The notes under the pieces: model-generated
The model's database searches: none
The model's input: only the letters and a program-made list of their open reading frames with translations
Told to the model about the DNA's origin: nothing
Shown: positions 6,695 through 15,077 of the stretch, piece by piece
How the letters are laid out: the number at the start of each line of letters is the position of its first letter
Numbering within the stretch: position 1 is the first letter of the stretch
Origin: an uncultured Lachnobacterium sp.
GTDB lineage: Bacteria > Bacillota > Clostridia > Lachnospirales > Lachnospiraceae
DNA: 22,141 nt
Assembly: GCA_937889225.1 (NCBI GenBank)
Contig: CALAST010000064.1
Location: forward strand, 1 to 22,141
Direction of reading: 5' to 3'
Translations under genes and position numbers: made by a program

Positions 6695-8167
6695 CTATTC
6701 CTCTGCAAAATAAAATATTGGATTATAATACTCCCCATCTATCAGAAGTTCCAAATGTAAGTGGTTTCCAGTGCTGATTCCAGTACTTCCTACAGTTCCG
6801 ATGATTGTTCCTGCTTCTACTTCCATATCCACAGAAACATGGATTTCTTTTATATGGGCATATTTTGTAACAACACCATCTTCGCCTTCAATTACTACAT
6901 AATTTCCATACGAATTGCTGTATTGTGCTGTGACAATTTTTCCATTATGTGCTGCATAAATTGGTGTTCCCTCCGGCATGGCAATATCGAGTCCCCTGTG
7001 AAGCTGTCGCTCTTTTGAAATAGGATGGATACGATAACCATAATAACAACTGATATTCTCCTGCCAGCCACTTGGAAGTGGTGCTGTAAAAGACTGCATA
7101 AGCCCTTTCGTTTCCATATATACCTGATACAATTCGGTTTCTTCTTCACTCATGCTCTCTGCAACAATGGTTTCCAATGGTGTACTTACCAAAGTAACTG
7201 TCAGAATCTGCACTTCATATTCCACTTCGACTTCATACTCGATTTCCACTTCGTACTCGACCTCTACTTCATACTCCACTTCGACCTCATACTCGACTTC
7301 CACTTCATATTCCACTTCTTCCTCGTATTCGACTTCCACCTCATAACTTTGGATTTCCCATGTGACATTTCCAAAATCATCTATAATTGGAACTCTCATA
7401 AAACGGGTTTCGGTTCTTGTTTTGGTTTCCAGTCTTGTCTCCGTTTCAATGCGTGTCCTCGTCTCCATGCGGGTTCGGGTTTCGGTGCGTGTTCTCGTTT
7501 CCATTCGGGTTCGAGTTTCCATTCGGCTTCTCATTTCTGTCGATGATGTAAGGGAAAGACGATACATCTTTTCATGCAGCACTTCAATTTCTTCTTTTAC
7601 ATCCGAAAACGTAAATCCTGGGTGAATGGCAGATAAATAGCTGATCAGCACAAACGGAGAATGTCCGATATTTCCTATGGAATAACGATATTCTTCATAA
7701 TCAGGATAATCTTCCTCGATATGATTTATGCTGTCTTCCAGTTCCATTTCAAGCTCTGTAAGATATAACTCCGCTTTATCAATTTCCACAGCTTCACTCA
7801 GAAAACTTCCAGTCAGCACCATTGCCACCGCCTCTGCAACCATCATGCTGCAGGAAGAAAGTCCGGTCATTACACCAACAAGCAATAAAGCACAGATTCC
7901 AATCACTATAACCATTTTTGTATGTTTCTTTTTTGCATGGACAACCGTTTGCTTTCCTCTGTTTCTTCCATTTTTTCTAAAAATTTTGTGTTGTTTTCCT
8001 TTATTGGAAGTTCTGTATTTTCTCTTACTTCGATAAGCCGCTGCATACATCCGTTTATAACGTTTTTTCTGCATCTGTTTCTGCAGGGCTTTCTTTTGGA
8101 GTGCATTTGCTTCTTTTAAGGCTTCTTCCGAAAGATTTTCCTCTTTTTTTCTTTTATCATCTTCCAT
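6695..8167 (-). CDS. Membrane-anchored M23 (LytM-type) peptidoglycan hydrolase of the conjugation apparatus
   Basis: 490 residues. The first 84 are basic and cytoplasmic, a membrane segment lies at about 85-104, and the rest is outside. Residues 360-485 are an M23 metallopeptidase with zinc ligands in HRGLD (H390, D394) and HLH (H469, H471), so it should cleave peptidoglycan peptides to open the wall for the transfer channel. Residues 211-255 are seven hexads of RTRxET type. Residues 275-320 are about seven hexads of EYEVEV type. They are joined by a 19-residue linker (FMRVPIIDDFGNVTWEIQS), suggesting a long beta-hairpin with opposite charges. The ATG follows the VirB4 stop directly (TAAATG), so they are one operon. 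The position after VirB4 is where Tn1549-like elements carry their hydrolase; many have NlpC/P60 or CHAP domains instead. Confidence 0.9.
   Translation of the reverse strand: MEDDKRKKEENLSEEALKEANALQKKALQKQMQKKRYKRMYAAAYRSKRKYRTSNKGKQHKIFRKNGRNRGKQTVVHAKKKHTKMVIVIGICALLLVGVMTGLSSCSMMVAEAVAMVLTGSFLSEAVEIDKAELYLTELEMELEDSINHIEEDYPDYEEYRYSIGNIGHSPFVLISYLSAIHPGFTFSDVKEEIEVLHEKMYRLSLTSSTEMRSRMETRTRMETRTRTETRTRMETRTRIETETRLETKTRTETRFMRVPIIDDFGNVTWEIQSYEVEVEYEEEVEYEVEVEYEVEVEYEVEVEYEVEIEYEVEVEYEVQILTVTLVSTPLETIVAESMSEEETELYQVYMETKGLMQSFTAPLPSGWQENISCYYGYRIHPISKERQLHRGLDIAMPEGTPIYAAHNGKIVTAQYSNSYGNYVVIEGEDGVVTKYAHIKEIHVSVDMEVEAGTIIGTVGSTGISTGNHLHLELLIDGEYYNPIFYFAEE
7208..7537 (-). repeat. Two 18-bp-period tandem repeats inside the M23 gene
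   Basis: Tandem hexacodon repeats: RTRxET-coding units in 7403-7537 and EYEVEV-coding units in 7208-7345, separated by a short unique stretch. The 18-bp period keeps the reading frame, so copy number could change by slippage without breaking the gene. Confidence 0.85.
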
Positions 8168-10495
8168 TTAAAGTGCCTCATCCGGTTTCGTTGTCATTAT
8201 TGCATAGGTTTTTGTATGCTTCGGATAATGATCCTTAAAAGGAATTACCACACTGTCATATTTCAGAAGACCACATCCCTGCTCAGAATCCGTTACATAA
8301 GCAAGCTGTTCCTTTGACAAATGCAGTTTCCCTGCTAAAATTTCCCTGTCTTCCGGACTCTGGTTCAAAAGACAGACAAAATCGCTGTTCCCAAGAATGC
8401 CCTCGATTTCCGGAGAACGTAAGAAGTCGGCTACATTCTGTGTCAGGGCAGTTGGAATACCACCCCATTTACGGAATCGCTTCCACATTTCCACAATATA
8501 CCCTGCCGTCTGTCTTTCTTTCAGCAAAAGATGTACCTCATCACAGTAATATCTTGTGGAACGTTTTTGCTCTCTGTTTTTTGCTACCCTGTTCCAAACC
8601 GCATCCTGTACGACAAGCATGCCCAGTTCTCGAAGCTGTGTACCGAGGTCACAGGTTTCATAACAGACAATACGATTTTCCACATCAATATTTGTGCGAT
8701 GATTAAAGTAATTCTGCGAACCATGCACAAAAAGGTAAAGATTATCCGCAATTCGCTTTGCCCTTTCATCGTTCATTTCATTCAAAGCATTATATAAATC
8801 TTCCAGTATCGGCATATTTTCCGGTATGGGATTTGCATAATACTTTTTGTAAATCTGAGCGATACACTGGTCAACCACACCCCTGTCATCATTTCCAAGC
8901 GGTGTCTGCTTGCCTGCCACCATATCACATAATGTCAGGATAAAATCACTTTTCAGATCAAGTGCATCCTTGTCTTCCATATGGCTGAGCTGAATGTCCA
9001 TGGGGTTTAAAAATCTGTCCGAATCTGCAGCAAGGCGTACAATCTCTCCACCGAGTGCATCTACTAAGGAATGGTACTCGTTTTCGGGATCATATATCAC
9101 GATATGGTCATCCGTCATCAGGAAACTAAATAAAATCTCCCTTTTTCCGCTGAAACTTTTCCCACTTCCCGGTTTTCCCAATACCACTCCGTTTGGTGTT
9201 TTCAATCTTTTTCGGTCTGCAAAAATCAGATTTCCGGAAAGGGAATTGATTCCGTAATACAATTCCTCACCTCCGGTATGCAGTTCCTTTGTACGAAACG
9301 GAACAAAAGAAGCAATGACATCCGTTATCAGATTTCGCAGAATCCCGATTTTATTCGTTCCAATCGGAGAATCTGACATAAAGGCATCTTCCTGCTGGTT
9401 TGTAAGCGGACGCAGTTCACAGCTTGCCTGCTCTACAATTCCTTTTACTTTCTGTATAGTATGCCCCATTTCCTGCTTTGTCCTACCAAAACACCCAATC
9501 AGAAAAGTTGTCCAGATGACTTTCTGATTTGTGGCATTCATGTAATCCGCATGTTCCAACAGATTTTTTTCATACGCATGAATATCCGCAGGCATAATCT
9601 CCATGTCATACCCTTTATTTACAGCCTCTTTCTGTTTTTCGAGTTTCATTGCCTGCACATCCGACAACGTCTGACGAATGAGCTTTACTGCCTCTACTGG
9701 ATCCATGCAGTAATAATGTATGGACACCGTAATATTTTCATCAACTGCCATCATCTTTGCCAAAAAATCATCCTCCAGATTTTCCGTAAGCATGGCCACA
9801 TAAAACATGCTTCCATGCATGTTTCCCGATTTTAAATAAGAAGCATGTCGAAAATCAAATACCGGTGGTGCAATATAATCCTTTACGCTATGCCCGTTAG
9901 CTGCAGCATTTGCATAGGAAAAACGAAACGGACTTTGTATATCCTGATTAAAATATTCATACAGCACTTTCAGACGCTGTGTTCCGTTTAAACTCCTTGT
10001 TTTCACACCCAATTTTGCGAAATTATCCCGAATATCTTCTTCCATGTTTTTCAGATACCCTGCCGCTTCTTTTCTTGATTCCCTTTTAATGCCAAACAAA
10101 AGATAACGTGTTCGTACAATGCCTTTTGTCTCTTTTACTGCAAATTCTTCTAAAATATGGCTTACTTCTTCTCGGATATGATCGTAACCATCTTCTGCCG
10201 GATTCAAATGCACACGTTTCGTTAAAACAGATGTACCTACCCGTCGATTGATAAGTAGCATCTGCACATAAACTTCCGAATCAAAATAGTTGATAAGCTG
10301 TTTGTATTTTTTGTGAAAATCCTTTTTATCCGATTCCCCAAGCAGTTCGTAATTCACATCCGAAAGCTCAATCATGCGATTATAGAAATTTTCCGTTACC
10401 TGACACAGCCCATCGGGATACATGGTCTCAAACGGAATGCTTTTCTGTGCGGTATCGGGTATTTTTTTCGATTTTTTACTTTTTCTTTTCTGCAA
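8168..10495 (-). CDS. VirB4/TraE-family conjugation ATPase
   Basis: 775 residues, the expected length for the VirB4 ATPase that powers type IV secretion in Tn1549-like elements. It sits at the cytoplasmic face of the channel. The N-terminal half contains 'SIPFETMYPDGLCQV' and 'VNYELL...YFDSEVYVQMLLINRRV', typical of this subfamily. Walker A is GKPGSGKS at 440-447, followed by 'HIVIYDPENEY'. Walker B is RYYCDEVH at 648-655, and 'LTQNVADFL' follows. The start is TTG at 10495 inside the last codons of PrgI (20-nt overlap), with AAGGGAG about 11 nt upstream. The next in-frame ATG (10423) would remove conserved N-terminal sequence. Overlap with prgI and direct contact with the M23 gene indicate one operon. 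Confidence 0.95.
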   Translation of the reverse strand: MQKRKSKKSKKIPDTAQKSIPFETMYPDGLCQVTENFYNRMIELSDVNYELLGESDKKDFHKKYKQLINYFDSEVYVQMLLINRRVGTSVLTKRVHLNPAEDGYDHIREEVSHILEEFAVKETKGIVRTRYLLFGIKRESRKEAAGYLKNMEEDIRDNFAKLGVKTRSLNGTQRLKVLYEYFNQDIQSPFRFSYANAAANGHSVKDYIAPPVFDFRHASYLKSGNMHGSMFYVAMLTENLEDDFLAKMMAVDENITVSIHYYCMDPVEAVKLIRQTLSDVQAMKLEKQKEAVNKGYDMEIMPADIHAYEKNLLEHADYMNATNQKVIWTTFLIGCFGRTKQEMGHTIQKVKGIVEQASCELRPLTNQQEDAFMSDSPIGTNKIGILRNLITDVIASFVPFRTKELHTGGEELYYGINSLSGNLIFADRKRLKTPNGVVLGKPGSGKSFSGKREILFSFLMTDDHIVIYDPENEYHSLVDALGGEIVRLAADSDRFLNPMDIQLSHMEDKDALDLKSDFILTLCDMVAGKQTPLGNDDRGVVDQCIAQIYKKYYANPIPENMPILEDLYNALNEMNDERAKRIADNLYLFVHGSQNYFNHRTNIDVENRIVCYETCDLGTQLRELGMLVVQDAVWNRVAKNREQKRSTRYYCDEVHLLLKERQTAGYIVEMWKRFRKWGGIPTALTQNVADFLRSPEIEGILGNSDFVCLLNQSPEDREILAGKLHLSKEQLAYVTDSEQGCGLLKYDSVVIPFKDHYPKHTKTYAIMTTKPDEAL

Positions 10496-10943
10496 TCAGT
10501 TTTTTATCTCCCTTCTGTTTCTTTTTTACGCTGATGGTTTTTGCTCTGTTGTCTACTTTTTTTGACAGTTTCTTTATTTCCCTTTTCTTTTTTCTGCCGG
10601 ATGTTTCCTGCCCTTTATCTTCTTTTAGGCATTCATAAAAATTTTCTGCCCTGTAAGGACGGATTCCCGGCAACAGAAACATCCTGCGTATCATGAAATA
10701 AATGATTTTTTCTGCCGAATATCCGTCTTTTTCATAAATCCCCACAAACAGAAATGGCATCATAACCACCACCATGACAAGAGCTGCCATATCTGTCGGG
10801 ATATATTTCTTTATAAAAATGTAAACCAGAATCCCCACTGCTCCTGCTAAAAAGAAACTGATAATCTGCCTTTTTGTAAGATTAAATAACAGCTTCTTCT
10901 TTATTGCTGATATGTCCTTGGGGACTTTTACTGAAATCGTCAT
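10476..10943 (-). CDS. PrgI-family conjugation membrane protein
   Basis: 155 residues. 'MTISVKVPKDISAIKKKLLFNLTKRQIISF' at the N-terminus is the PrgI-family signature. Two membrane segments follow at about 28-46 and 52-69. Residues 70-100 ('EKDGYSAEKIIYFMIRRMF') are conserved in the family, which takes the VirB3-like position just before VirB4. The tail from 105 is unusually long and Lys/Arg-rich (KKKREIKKLSKKVDN...), presumably cytoplasmic. AGAGGAAG lies 8 nt before the ATG. The 3' end overlaps the VirB4 start by 20 nt. Confidence 0.88.
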   Translation of the reverse strand: MTISVKVPKDISAIKKKLLFNLTKRQIISFFLAGAVGILVYIFIKKYIPTDMAALVMVVVMMPFLFVGIYEKDGYSAEKIIYFMIRRMFLLPGIRPYRAENFYECLKEDKGQETSGRKKKREIKKLSKKVDNRAKTISVKKKQKGDKKLIAEKKK

Positions 10944-11082
10944 ATCACTTTTCTTCCTCTCTTTTATTTTTTAACTGTTTCATTCTTTCACAATTACCAT
11001 TCCTGAATCAATGAAAACGCAATTTTTGTGATAAATTTACTTCTTCTATTTTCATCAATAAAACACAACTGCTATGCAAAAC

Positions 11083-11146
11083 ACTTACACATTTTTCTAA
11101 AATCCGTGTAAGTTATCAAGGCAAGGGACAAATCTGCCCTTGCCTT
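11083..11146. other. Pair of stem-loops between the TrbL-like and prgI genes
   Basis: ACTTACAC/GTGTAAGT (11083-11113, 15-nt loop) and AAGGCAAGGG/CCCTTGCCTT (11118-11146, 9-nt loop) lie 4 bp apart. Neither has a convincing T run on the minus strand. They form one end of the repeat-rich 10944-11495 gap, in which I see no gene. Confidence 0.5.
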
Positions 11147-11169
11147 TGTCTCATTATCAGATTGGTTCT

Positions 11170-11256
11170 GTGTCAAGGTCGGGTAGTATTTTCTTATCTA
11201 ATTTTTTTCATTGTTCTCATGTCGAAAAACGAAAATCTCCACCCTACCCTTGACAC
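11170..11256. repeat. Imperfect inverted repeat GTGTCAAGG(tc)GGGTAG / CTACCCTTGACAC
   Basis: The arms are 11170-11186 and 11244-11256, about 57 bp apart. Apart from a small insertion they are complementary over 13 bp. It lies between the paired hairpins and the palindrome-bearing tandem repeats of the same intergenic region. Confidence 0.55.
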
Positions 11257-11279
11257 GTTCTACACATTTTCCTGCTTTC

Positions 11280-11473
11280 TTTTAAGCACTTCGTGATTTA
11301 GGCATTTTCCACTTCAGGACACCGTGTCCTCTACTTTGTTGCTTTTCGCCTTTAGGCACTTCGTGGTTTAAACATTTCTCAACCTCAGGACACCGTGTCC
11401 TCTACTTCGCTACTTTTCGATTTTAGGCACTTCATGATTTAAACTCTTTCCACTTCAGGACACCGTGTCCTCT
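11280..11473. repeat. Three 70-71-bp tandem repeats, each with the palindrome AGGACAC-C-GTGTCCT
   Basis: Each unit contains (T)TTTAGGCACTTCRTGRTTTA, a variable stretch, ACTTCAGGACACCGTGTCCTCTA, and a T-rich end. The palindromes are at 11316-11330, 11387-11401 and 11457-11471, spaced 71 and 70 bp. The units are full of stops on both strands, so they are not coding. On the minus strand one unit junction reads AAAGTAGCGAAGTAG before the palindrome, echoing the linker of the structured elements at 5949 and 15641. A protein-binding array is the simplest reading (centromere, oriT or operator). Confidence 0.85.
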
Positions 11474-11495
11474 AGTCCTCTGTTTTTTCCCTTTT

Positions 11496-12368
11496 CTACA
11501 TGGCATGGAAAATACTCTTAGATAAACCACCCGTTTTAAATAATGCAAAACATAACAACACAACATACCCTGCAGCTGACCACATGGCAGAATGTATGTT
11601 ATCCGTATAAGCGATTCCGGCTACAAGTGCCGCATAAATTGCCACACATACCATGATAAAAAATCCCTGAAAAGCAAGTGCAAACAGTCCTTTCAGATAA
11701 TTCGTGCCAATGTCTCCCCATTCACGATTTGTAAATGTTGCAAACGGAACCGGCGATATGGATATATAAAGGTAAATTTCCATCATACGCCCGTACAGTA
11801 TAACTGTAATTAGTACAGACATCACTTTCATGCCAAGCTTTACAATACTGCTTTCGATACCTAAAGCTATCAGTTCCCCTATACCCATCAGCGATACCGA
11901 TGTTTCGAGCATTTCATTCAAAACTTCTTCCATATCCAGACTTGTAGTTCCTGTTATGTAAGCCGCCGCACTGTTTACGGTATCCGATGCCATATCAAAT
12001 ACTGCCATAGTAATGTTAAATGTATTGGATACCAGCCATACGCCAATGCCCGCTTTAAACAGATAACGAAAAAACAGACTGGTATCAAAATCCTGCATGT
12101 TATTTTTTTCCATAACCATGCTGATAAGTTCATAACAGAGCACATAGGCAATCACGATACCGGCTATGGGAACAATCACATTTTCCGACAACCCTTCAAT
12201 CATCGTAAATATCGTGGCATTCCATGTGGCAGGTGTCCTGCTGACTTCCCCTGCAATGCTTTCCACCTGACTGTTCACATCCGTAAACATGTCTGCAAGA
12301 TTGGAACTTACCCATTCCTGCAGAATTTCCTTTATCAGTTCATTCAGCTTTTCTAAAATTCCATCCAT
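11496..12368 (-). CDS. TrbL/VirB6-like (CD0411-type) conjugation channel membrane protein
   Basis: 290 residues with about five or six membrane segments (near 64-86, 100-121, 185-210, 225-252, 262-281). The stretch 'ISPVPFATFTNREWGDIGTNYLKGLFALAFQGFFIMVCVAIY' (split in my reading at NREW-GDIG) and the C-terminal 'VVLLCFALFKTGGLSKSIF' are hallmarks of the TrbL-like proteins of Tn1549/CTn elements. These are taken to be the VirB6-like inner-membrane part of the transfer channel. It starts 3 nt after the Maff2 stop, which implies co-transcription. No terminator is visible after its stop, so prgI-virB4 may be reached by read-through across the repeat region. Confidence 0.88.
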   Translation of the reverse strand: MDGILEKLNELIKEILQEWVSSNLADMFTDVNSQVESIAGEVSRTPATWNATIFTMIEGLSENVIVPIAGIVIAYVLCYELISMVMEKNNMQDFDTSLFFRYLFKAGIGVWLVSNTFNITMAVFDMASDTVNSAAAYITGTTSLDMEEVLNEMLETSVSLMGIGELIALGIESSIVKLGMKVMSVLITVILYGRMMEIYLYISISPVPFATFTNREWGDIGTNYLKGLFALAFQGFFIMVCVAIYAALVAGIAYTDNIHSAMWSAAGYVVLLCFALFKTGGLSKSIFHAM

Positions 12369-12371
12369 ATC

Positions 12372-12587
12372 TTATCCAAACAGTGAAATCAGTTCCGGTA
12401 ATACGGTCTGTGCAAGTAGAATGATACCCCCGCCTGCCGCAAGCTGTTTCACTCCCTGTGATTTCGCACTTGGGTTTTCACCGCCATATCCTTCCAAAAG
12501 ATTTACCACACCCCATACACCTACAATAGCTCCGAGTGCTGTTACAATCGTGATAAGAGCAGTTATTGTTGCTGCAAAAAATTCCAT
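12372..12587 (-). CDS. Maff2-family small membrane protein, pilin-sized
   Basis: 71 residues from the ATG at 12587. AAGGA lies 7 nt upstream; a TTG two codons earlier is less likely. Two hydrophobic helices (about 5-30 and 50-68) flank the conserved loop 'GVVNLLEGYGGENPSAKSQGVKQLAAGGGI', broken here into VNLLEGYGGENP and SAKSQGVKQLAAGGG, the signature of Maff2 proteins in Tn1549-like elements. Its size, two helices and location before the VirB6-like gene suggest a VirB2-like role, but that is inference. It heads the operon whose promoter I place at 12723-12751. Confidence 0.9.
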   Translation of the reverse strand: MEFFAATITALITIVTALGAIVGVWGVVNLLEGYGGENPSAKSQGVKQLAAGGGIILLAQTVLPELISLFG

Positions 12588-12641
12588 AAGCAATTCCTTC
12601 TTTCTTTTTATTTTTTTAATTATTCAATACCCAGATTCGCA

Positions 12642-12673
12642 AACCCATGCAAAATCTGCTATGCAGATGGGTT
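12642..12673 (-). other. Hairpin in the Maff2 leader, possible divergent relative of the structured element
   Basis: AACCC-AT-CTGC-ATA-GCAG-AT...GGGTT folds as an ATCTGC/GCAGAT inner stem with an AACCC/GGGTT outer stem. It is preceded by GAGTTGAGTAAACC and followed by TTGCGAATC, both resembling parts of copies A and B (GAGTAGATAAACC; TTGCGAAT). The GAGCAAGTAGCGAA linker is absent, so homology is uncertain. A second hairpin, CAAAACA/TGTTTTG, is at 12703-12721. Together they fill the 5' leader of the operon. Confidence 0.35.
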
Positions 12674-12722
12674 TACTCAACTCCGCATCATGTTCTCACG
12701 CTCAAAACAACAAGTGTTTTGA

Positions 12723-12751
12723 ACTGTACTGAACAATTACATTTTTCTCAA
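12723..12751 (-). promoter_or_regulatory. Probable sigma-A promoter of the Maff2-TrbL operon
   Basis: TTGAGA (12746-12751), a 17-nt spacer, then TACAGT (12723-12728) on the minus strand. It sits immediately after the VirD4 terminator and would give a leader of about 125 nt containing the hairpins at 12703-12721 and 12642-12673. Confidence 0.5.
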
Positions 12752-12761
12752 TTTTTAGTAT

Positions 12762-12794
12762 AAAAAAAGACTGCATGTTTCTTTCTGCAATCTT
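12762..12794 (-). terminator. Intrinsic terminator after virD4
   Basis: The minus strand reads AAGATTGCA, a 10-nt loop, TGCAGTCTT, then a run of T. The 9-bp stem has one G-T pair. It lies 40 nt past the VirD4 stop and ends the first transfer operon. Confidence 0.75.
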
Positions 12795-12834
12795 CATCTG
12801 CTTTTGAACCATGTCCAAAAGACTTTCCTGATAT

Positions 12835-14589
12835 TTAATTCATTGTTCCAAAATCCCTAGCTTCATCCACCTCCATATCCGGTGTTACTTTCAATCGGTT
12901 GCGATTTTTTATATATGCTTCAATGTCAAACGCATTTTTTTCATCATAATCAGACAGATATTTATACTGCTTATGCTTTGTAATATCATATTTATCCGAT
13001 AAAAATGGTCTGACCCCACGAACCTGCAGGATACATTTCGCACCATCCATAACCGCAATCTCATCCGGAGTCATCAGTTCTTTTCCGGTTTTCTGATAGT
13101 TTACGGAACTGGACCGACTTGCTCCTCGTGTATCCGAGGTCGAATATAAGTCAATCGTTTCCTTTCCTAAAAGCTCTGCAAAATCTTTTAAGGTATTCTT
13201 CTCCTTGCCTCCAAGAAACAACGTGCAGTCGCAATTATCTTCGATAATGCTCGCATTATCCTTATACAATGCTTTCAACTGTGTTTTGGACTGTAGAATA
13301 ATGCTTGCCGATATTTCCCTGCTTCGTATCGTGGCAATCAGCTTTTCAAACTTCGGAATCAAGCCGATGTTGCTAAATTCATCCAGCAACATCCGAACAT
13401 GAACAGGCAGCCTGCCATTATATACATTATCTGCTTTTTCACAAAGCAGATTAAACATCTGGCTGTACATAATTGCTACGAGAAAATTAAACGTATCATC
13501 CGTATCAGAAATAATAACAAAAAGTGCTGTCTTTTCATCTCCAAGTGTATCCAGTTCCATCTCATCATAAGCTGTCAGATCCAACAGTTCCTGAATATCA
13601 AATATCGCAAGCCTTGCACCGCAGGAAATTAAAATCGATTTTGCCGTTTTGCCCGCCGCAAGTTTAAATTTTCGGTACTGTCTTACCGCAAAATGATTCG
13701 GATTCTCTTTTTCAAGTTCCTCAAACATCAGGTCTACTTCATTTTTAAATGTTTCATCTTCCTCGCGCACCTCACATGCATTTATCATGGCAAGCAGGGT
13801 TGCAAAGTTTTGTTCTTCCTCTACACATTCATAATAAATGTATCCGATGAACGCACAGTATAACAATCTTTCCGCTTTCTGCCAAAAATCGTCGCCTGAT
13901 TTTTCCCCTTCGCCTTTTGTGTTCGTCATAATCACATTTACCAATTTTAAAATGTCTTTTTCACTTTTTATATATGCAAACGGATTGTAATGCATGGATC
14001 TTGCAAAATTAACGGTGTTGAACACCTTTATCCGGTATCCATTCTTTTCCAGCATAAATCCACACTCGATCAGAATGGTTCCTTTGGGATCGGTCACGAC
14101 ATAGGAACTGTGCATCTGCATCAAATTTGGTTTGACAACAAAACGGCTCTTACCTGTGCCGGAACCACCTATTACAACCACATTTTTGTTTCTTGCATAT
14201 TTTGGGTGTTTTGGTCTGCCGGACATCATCAACCCTTCTGTCGCTGTCAGAATAATATTGTTTTCAAATACCTTATCCATGTAAGGCTGAATGTCCTTCG
14301 CTGTTCCCCATCTCGCAGAACCATATTCCATACCATGACGGAATTTTTTTCCATGATGAATACGATATTGTACTATTAAGTAGAAAAAACATGCCGCAGT
14401 AACTCCTACAAGCATATCTTCCACCAAAAGCCCCTGCAACGGATGTTCCCATAGGCTTCCGATATTGGAACACACATACAAAAGTTTTGTCCATATATTC
14501 GCACCACTGCTCAGGCGGTACATCTTAAAAACAAGAGCTGCCATATATCCAAACACAAGATACGGAATCCACGGAAGTATCTTTCTCAA
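12835..14589 (-). CDS. VirD4/TraG-family type IV coupling protein
   Basis: 584 residues. Two membrane segments near 8-24 and 55-75 anchor it; the rest is a cytoplasmic ATPase that links the relaxase-DNA complex to the channel. Walker A is GGSGTGKS (141-148) followed by 'RFVVKPNLMQ'. 'YVVTDPKG' follows at 163-170. Walker B is LLDEF (401-405) followed by 'SNIGLIPKFEKLIATIRSRE', typical of TraG/VirD4. 'ILQSKTQLKALY' is also conserved. The start overlaps the PcfB stop by 4 nt (ATGA), so the two are coupled, as in related elements where PcfB is the accessory partner. A terminator follows. Confidence 0.95.
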   Translation of the reverse strand: MRKILPWIPYLVFGYMAALVFKMYRLSSGANIWTKLLYVCSNIGSLWEHPLQGLLVEDMLVGVTAACFFYLIVQYRIHHGKKFRHGMEYGSARWGTAKDIQPYMDKVFENNIILTATEGLMMSGRPKHPKYARNKNVVVIGGSGTGKSRFVVKPNLMQMHSSYVVTDPKGTILIECGFMLEKNGYRIKVFNTVNFARSMHYNPFAYIKSEKDILKLVNVIMTNTKGEGEKSGDDFWQKAERLLYCAFIGYIYYECVEEEQNFATLLAMINACEVREEDETFKNEVDLMFEELEKENPNHFAVRQYRKFKLAAGKTAKSILISCGARLAIFDIQELLDLTAYDEMELDTLGDEKTALFVIISDTDDTFNFLVAIMYSQMFNLLCEKADNVYNGRLPVHVRMLLDEFSNIGLIPKFEKLIATIRSREISASIILQSKTQLKALYKDNASIIEDNCDCTLFLGGKEKNTLKDFAELLGKETIDLYSTSDTRGASRSSSVNYQKTGKELMTPDEIAVMDGAKCILQVRGVRPFLSDKYDITKHKQYKYLSDYDEKNAFDIEAYIKNRNRLKVTPDMEVDEARDFGTMN

Positions 14590-15062
14590 AGTTTCCGCCC
14601 CCTGTCCACGATATGCTCTTTCACACGAAGTTTTTGCTTCTCTACAACACTACGGAAATGTTCCAGATTTTTCTTTACGGATACCCGTTTCTTCGCTTTT
14701 CTCTCATTTGCATGCACATAATCCCGAAAAGCCTGCGTCAGCACATCCGCATCCCTTGCTTTGAAAAATACCATATACTTTGGCGGACTTACATTCTTAT
14801 CCTTTTTTATCGCATAATCGACATGATATTTCTTCGCCACACGGTCAAAGGAGCGAATATTTCCATCCGTAATCTCAATATTGAATACGCCGGCATTCTG
14901 CTTTACCAAATCTTTGACCGTCTGTTTCCCTTGTTTTGGCTGATGTATCTTTTGCCCCTGTCCCGAAAGATAAGCCTTTACCATCCGTTCCAGCACACCT
15001 GCCGTCAGCTTTGTGGTATTCACTGCAAGCATAATGGTCTTTCCTGTAATTTCTTCCTGCAA
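14586..15062 (-). CDS. PcfB-like (DUF3801) conjugation accessory protein
   Basis: 158 residues. The start is a TTG at 15062 with GGAGG 9 nt upstream; the next in-frame ATG is ten codons later and lacks such a site. 'TAGVLERMVKAYL' then 'GKQTVKDLVKQNAGVFNIEI' and 'VAKKYHVDYAIKKDK' with 'YMVFFKARDADVLTQAF' match the DUF3801/PcfB pattern. In pCF10, PcfB (with PcfC) works as a coupling-protein partner, and here it lies directly before virD4. The C-terminal 45 residues are strongly basic. It is cytoplasmic, with no membrane segment. Confidence 0.85.
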   Translation of the reverse strand: MQEEITGKTIMLAVNTTKLTAGVLERMVKAYLSGQGQKIHQPKQGKQTVKDLVKQNAGVFNIEITDGNIRSFDRVAKKYHVDYAIKKDKNVSPPKYMVFFKARDADVLTQAFRDYVHANERKAKKRVSVKKNLEHFRSVVEKQKLRVKEHIVDRGRKL

Positions 15063-15077
15063 CTGCCACCACCTCCG

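Noticed and set aside
7025..7625. Plus-strand ORFs rich in Ser/Thr/Tyr or Arg/Val opposite the M23 repeats
   Set aside because: They are antisense shadows of the tandem hexacodon repeats; the minus frame has the M23 domain and operon context.
11280..11473. CRISPR-like array in the 70-bp repeats
   Set aside because: The whole unit is conserved, not just a short repeat with variable spacers, and there are only three units.
12229..12240. Fifth copy of the AGGACAC palindrome (AGGTGTCCTG)
   Set aside because: Only one half-site matches and it lies within the TrbL-like coding sequence.
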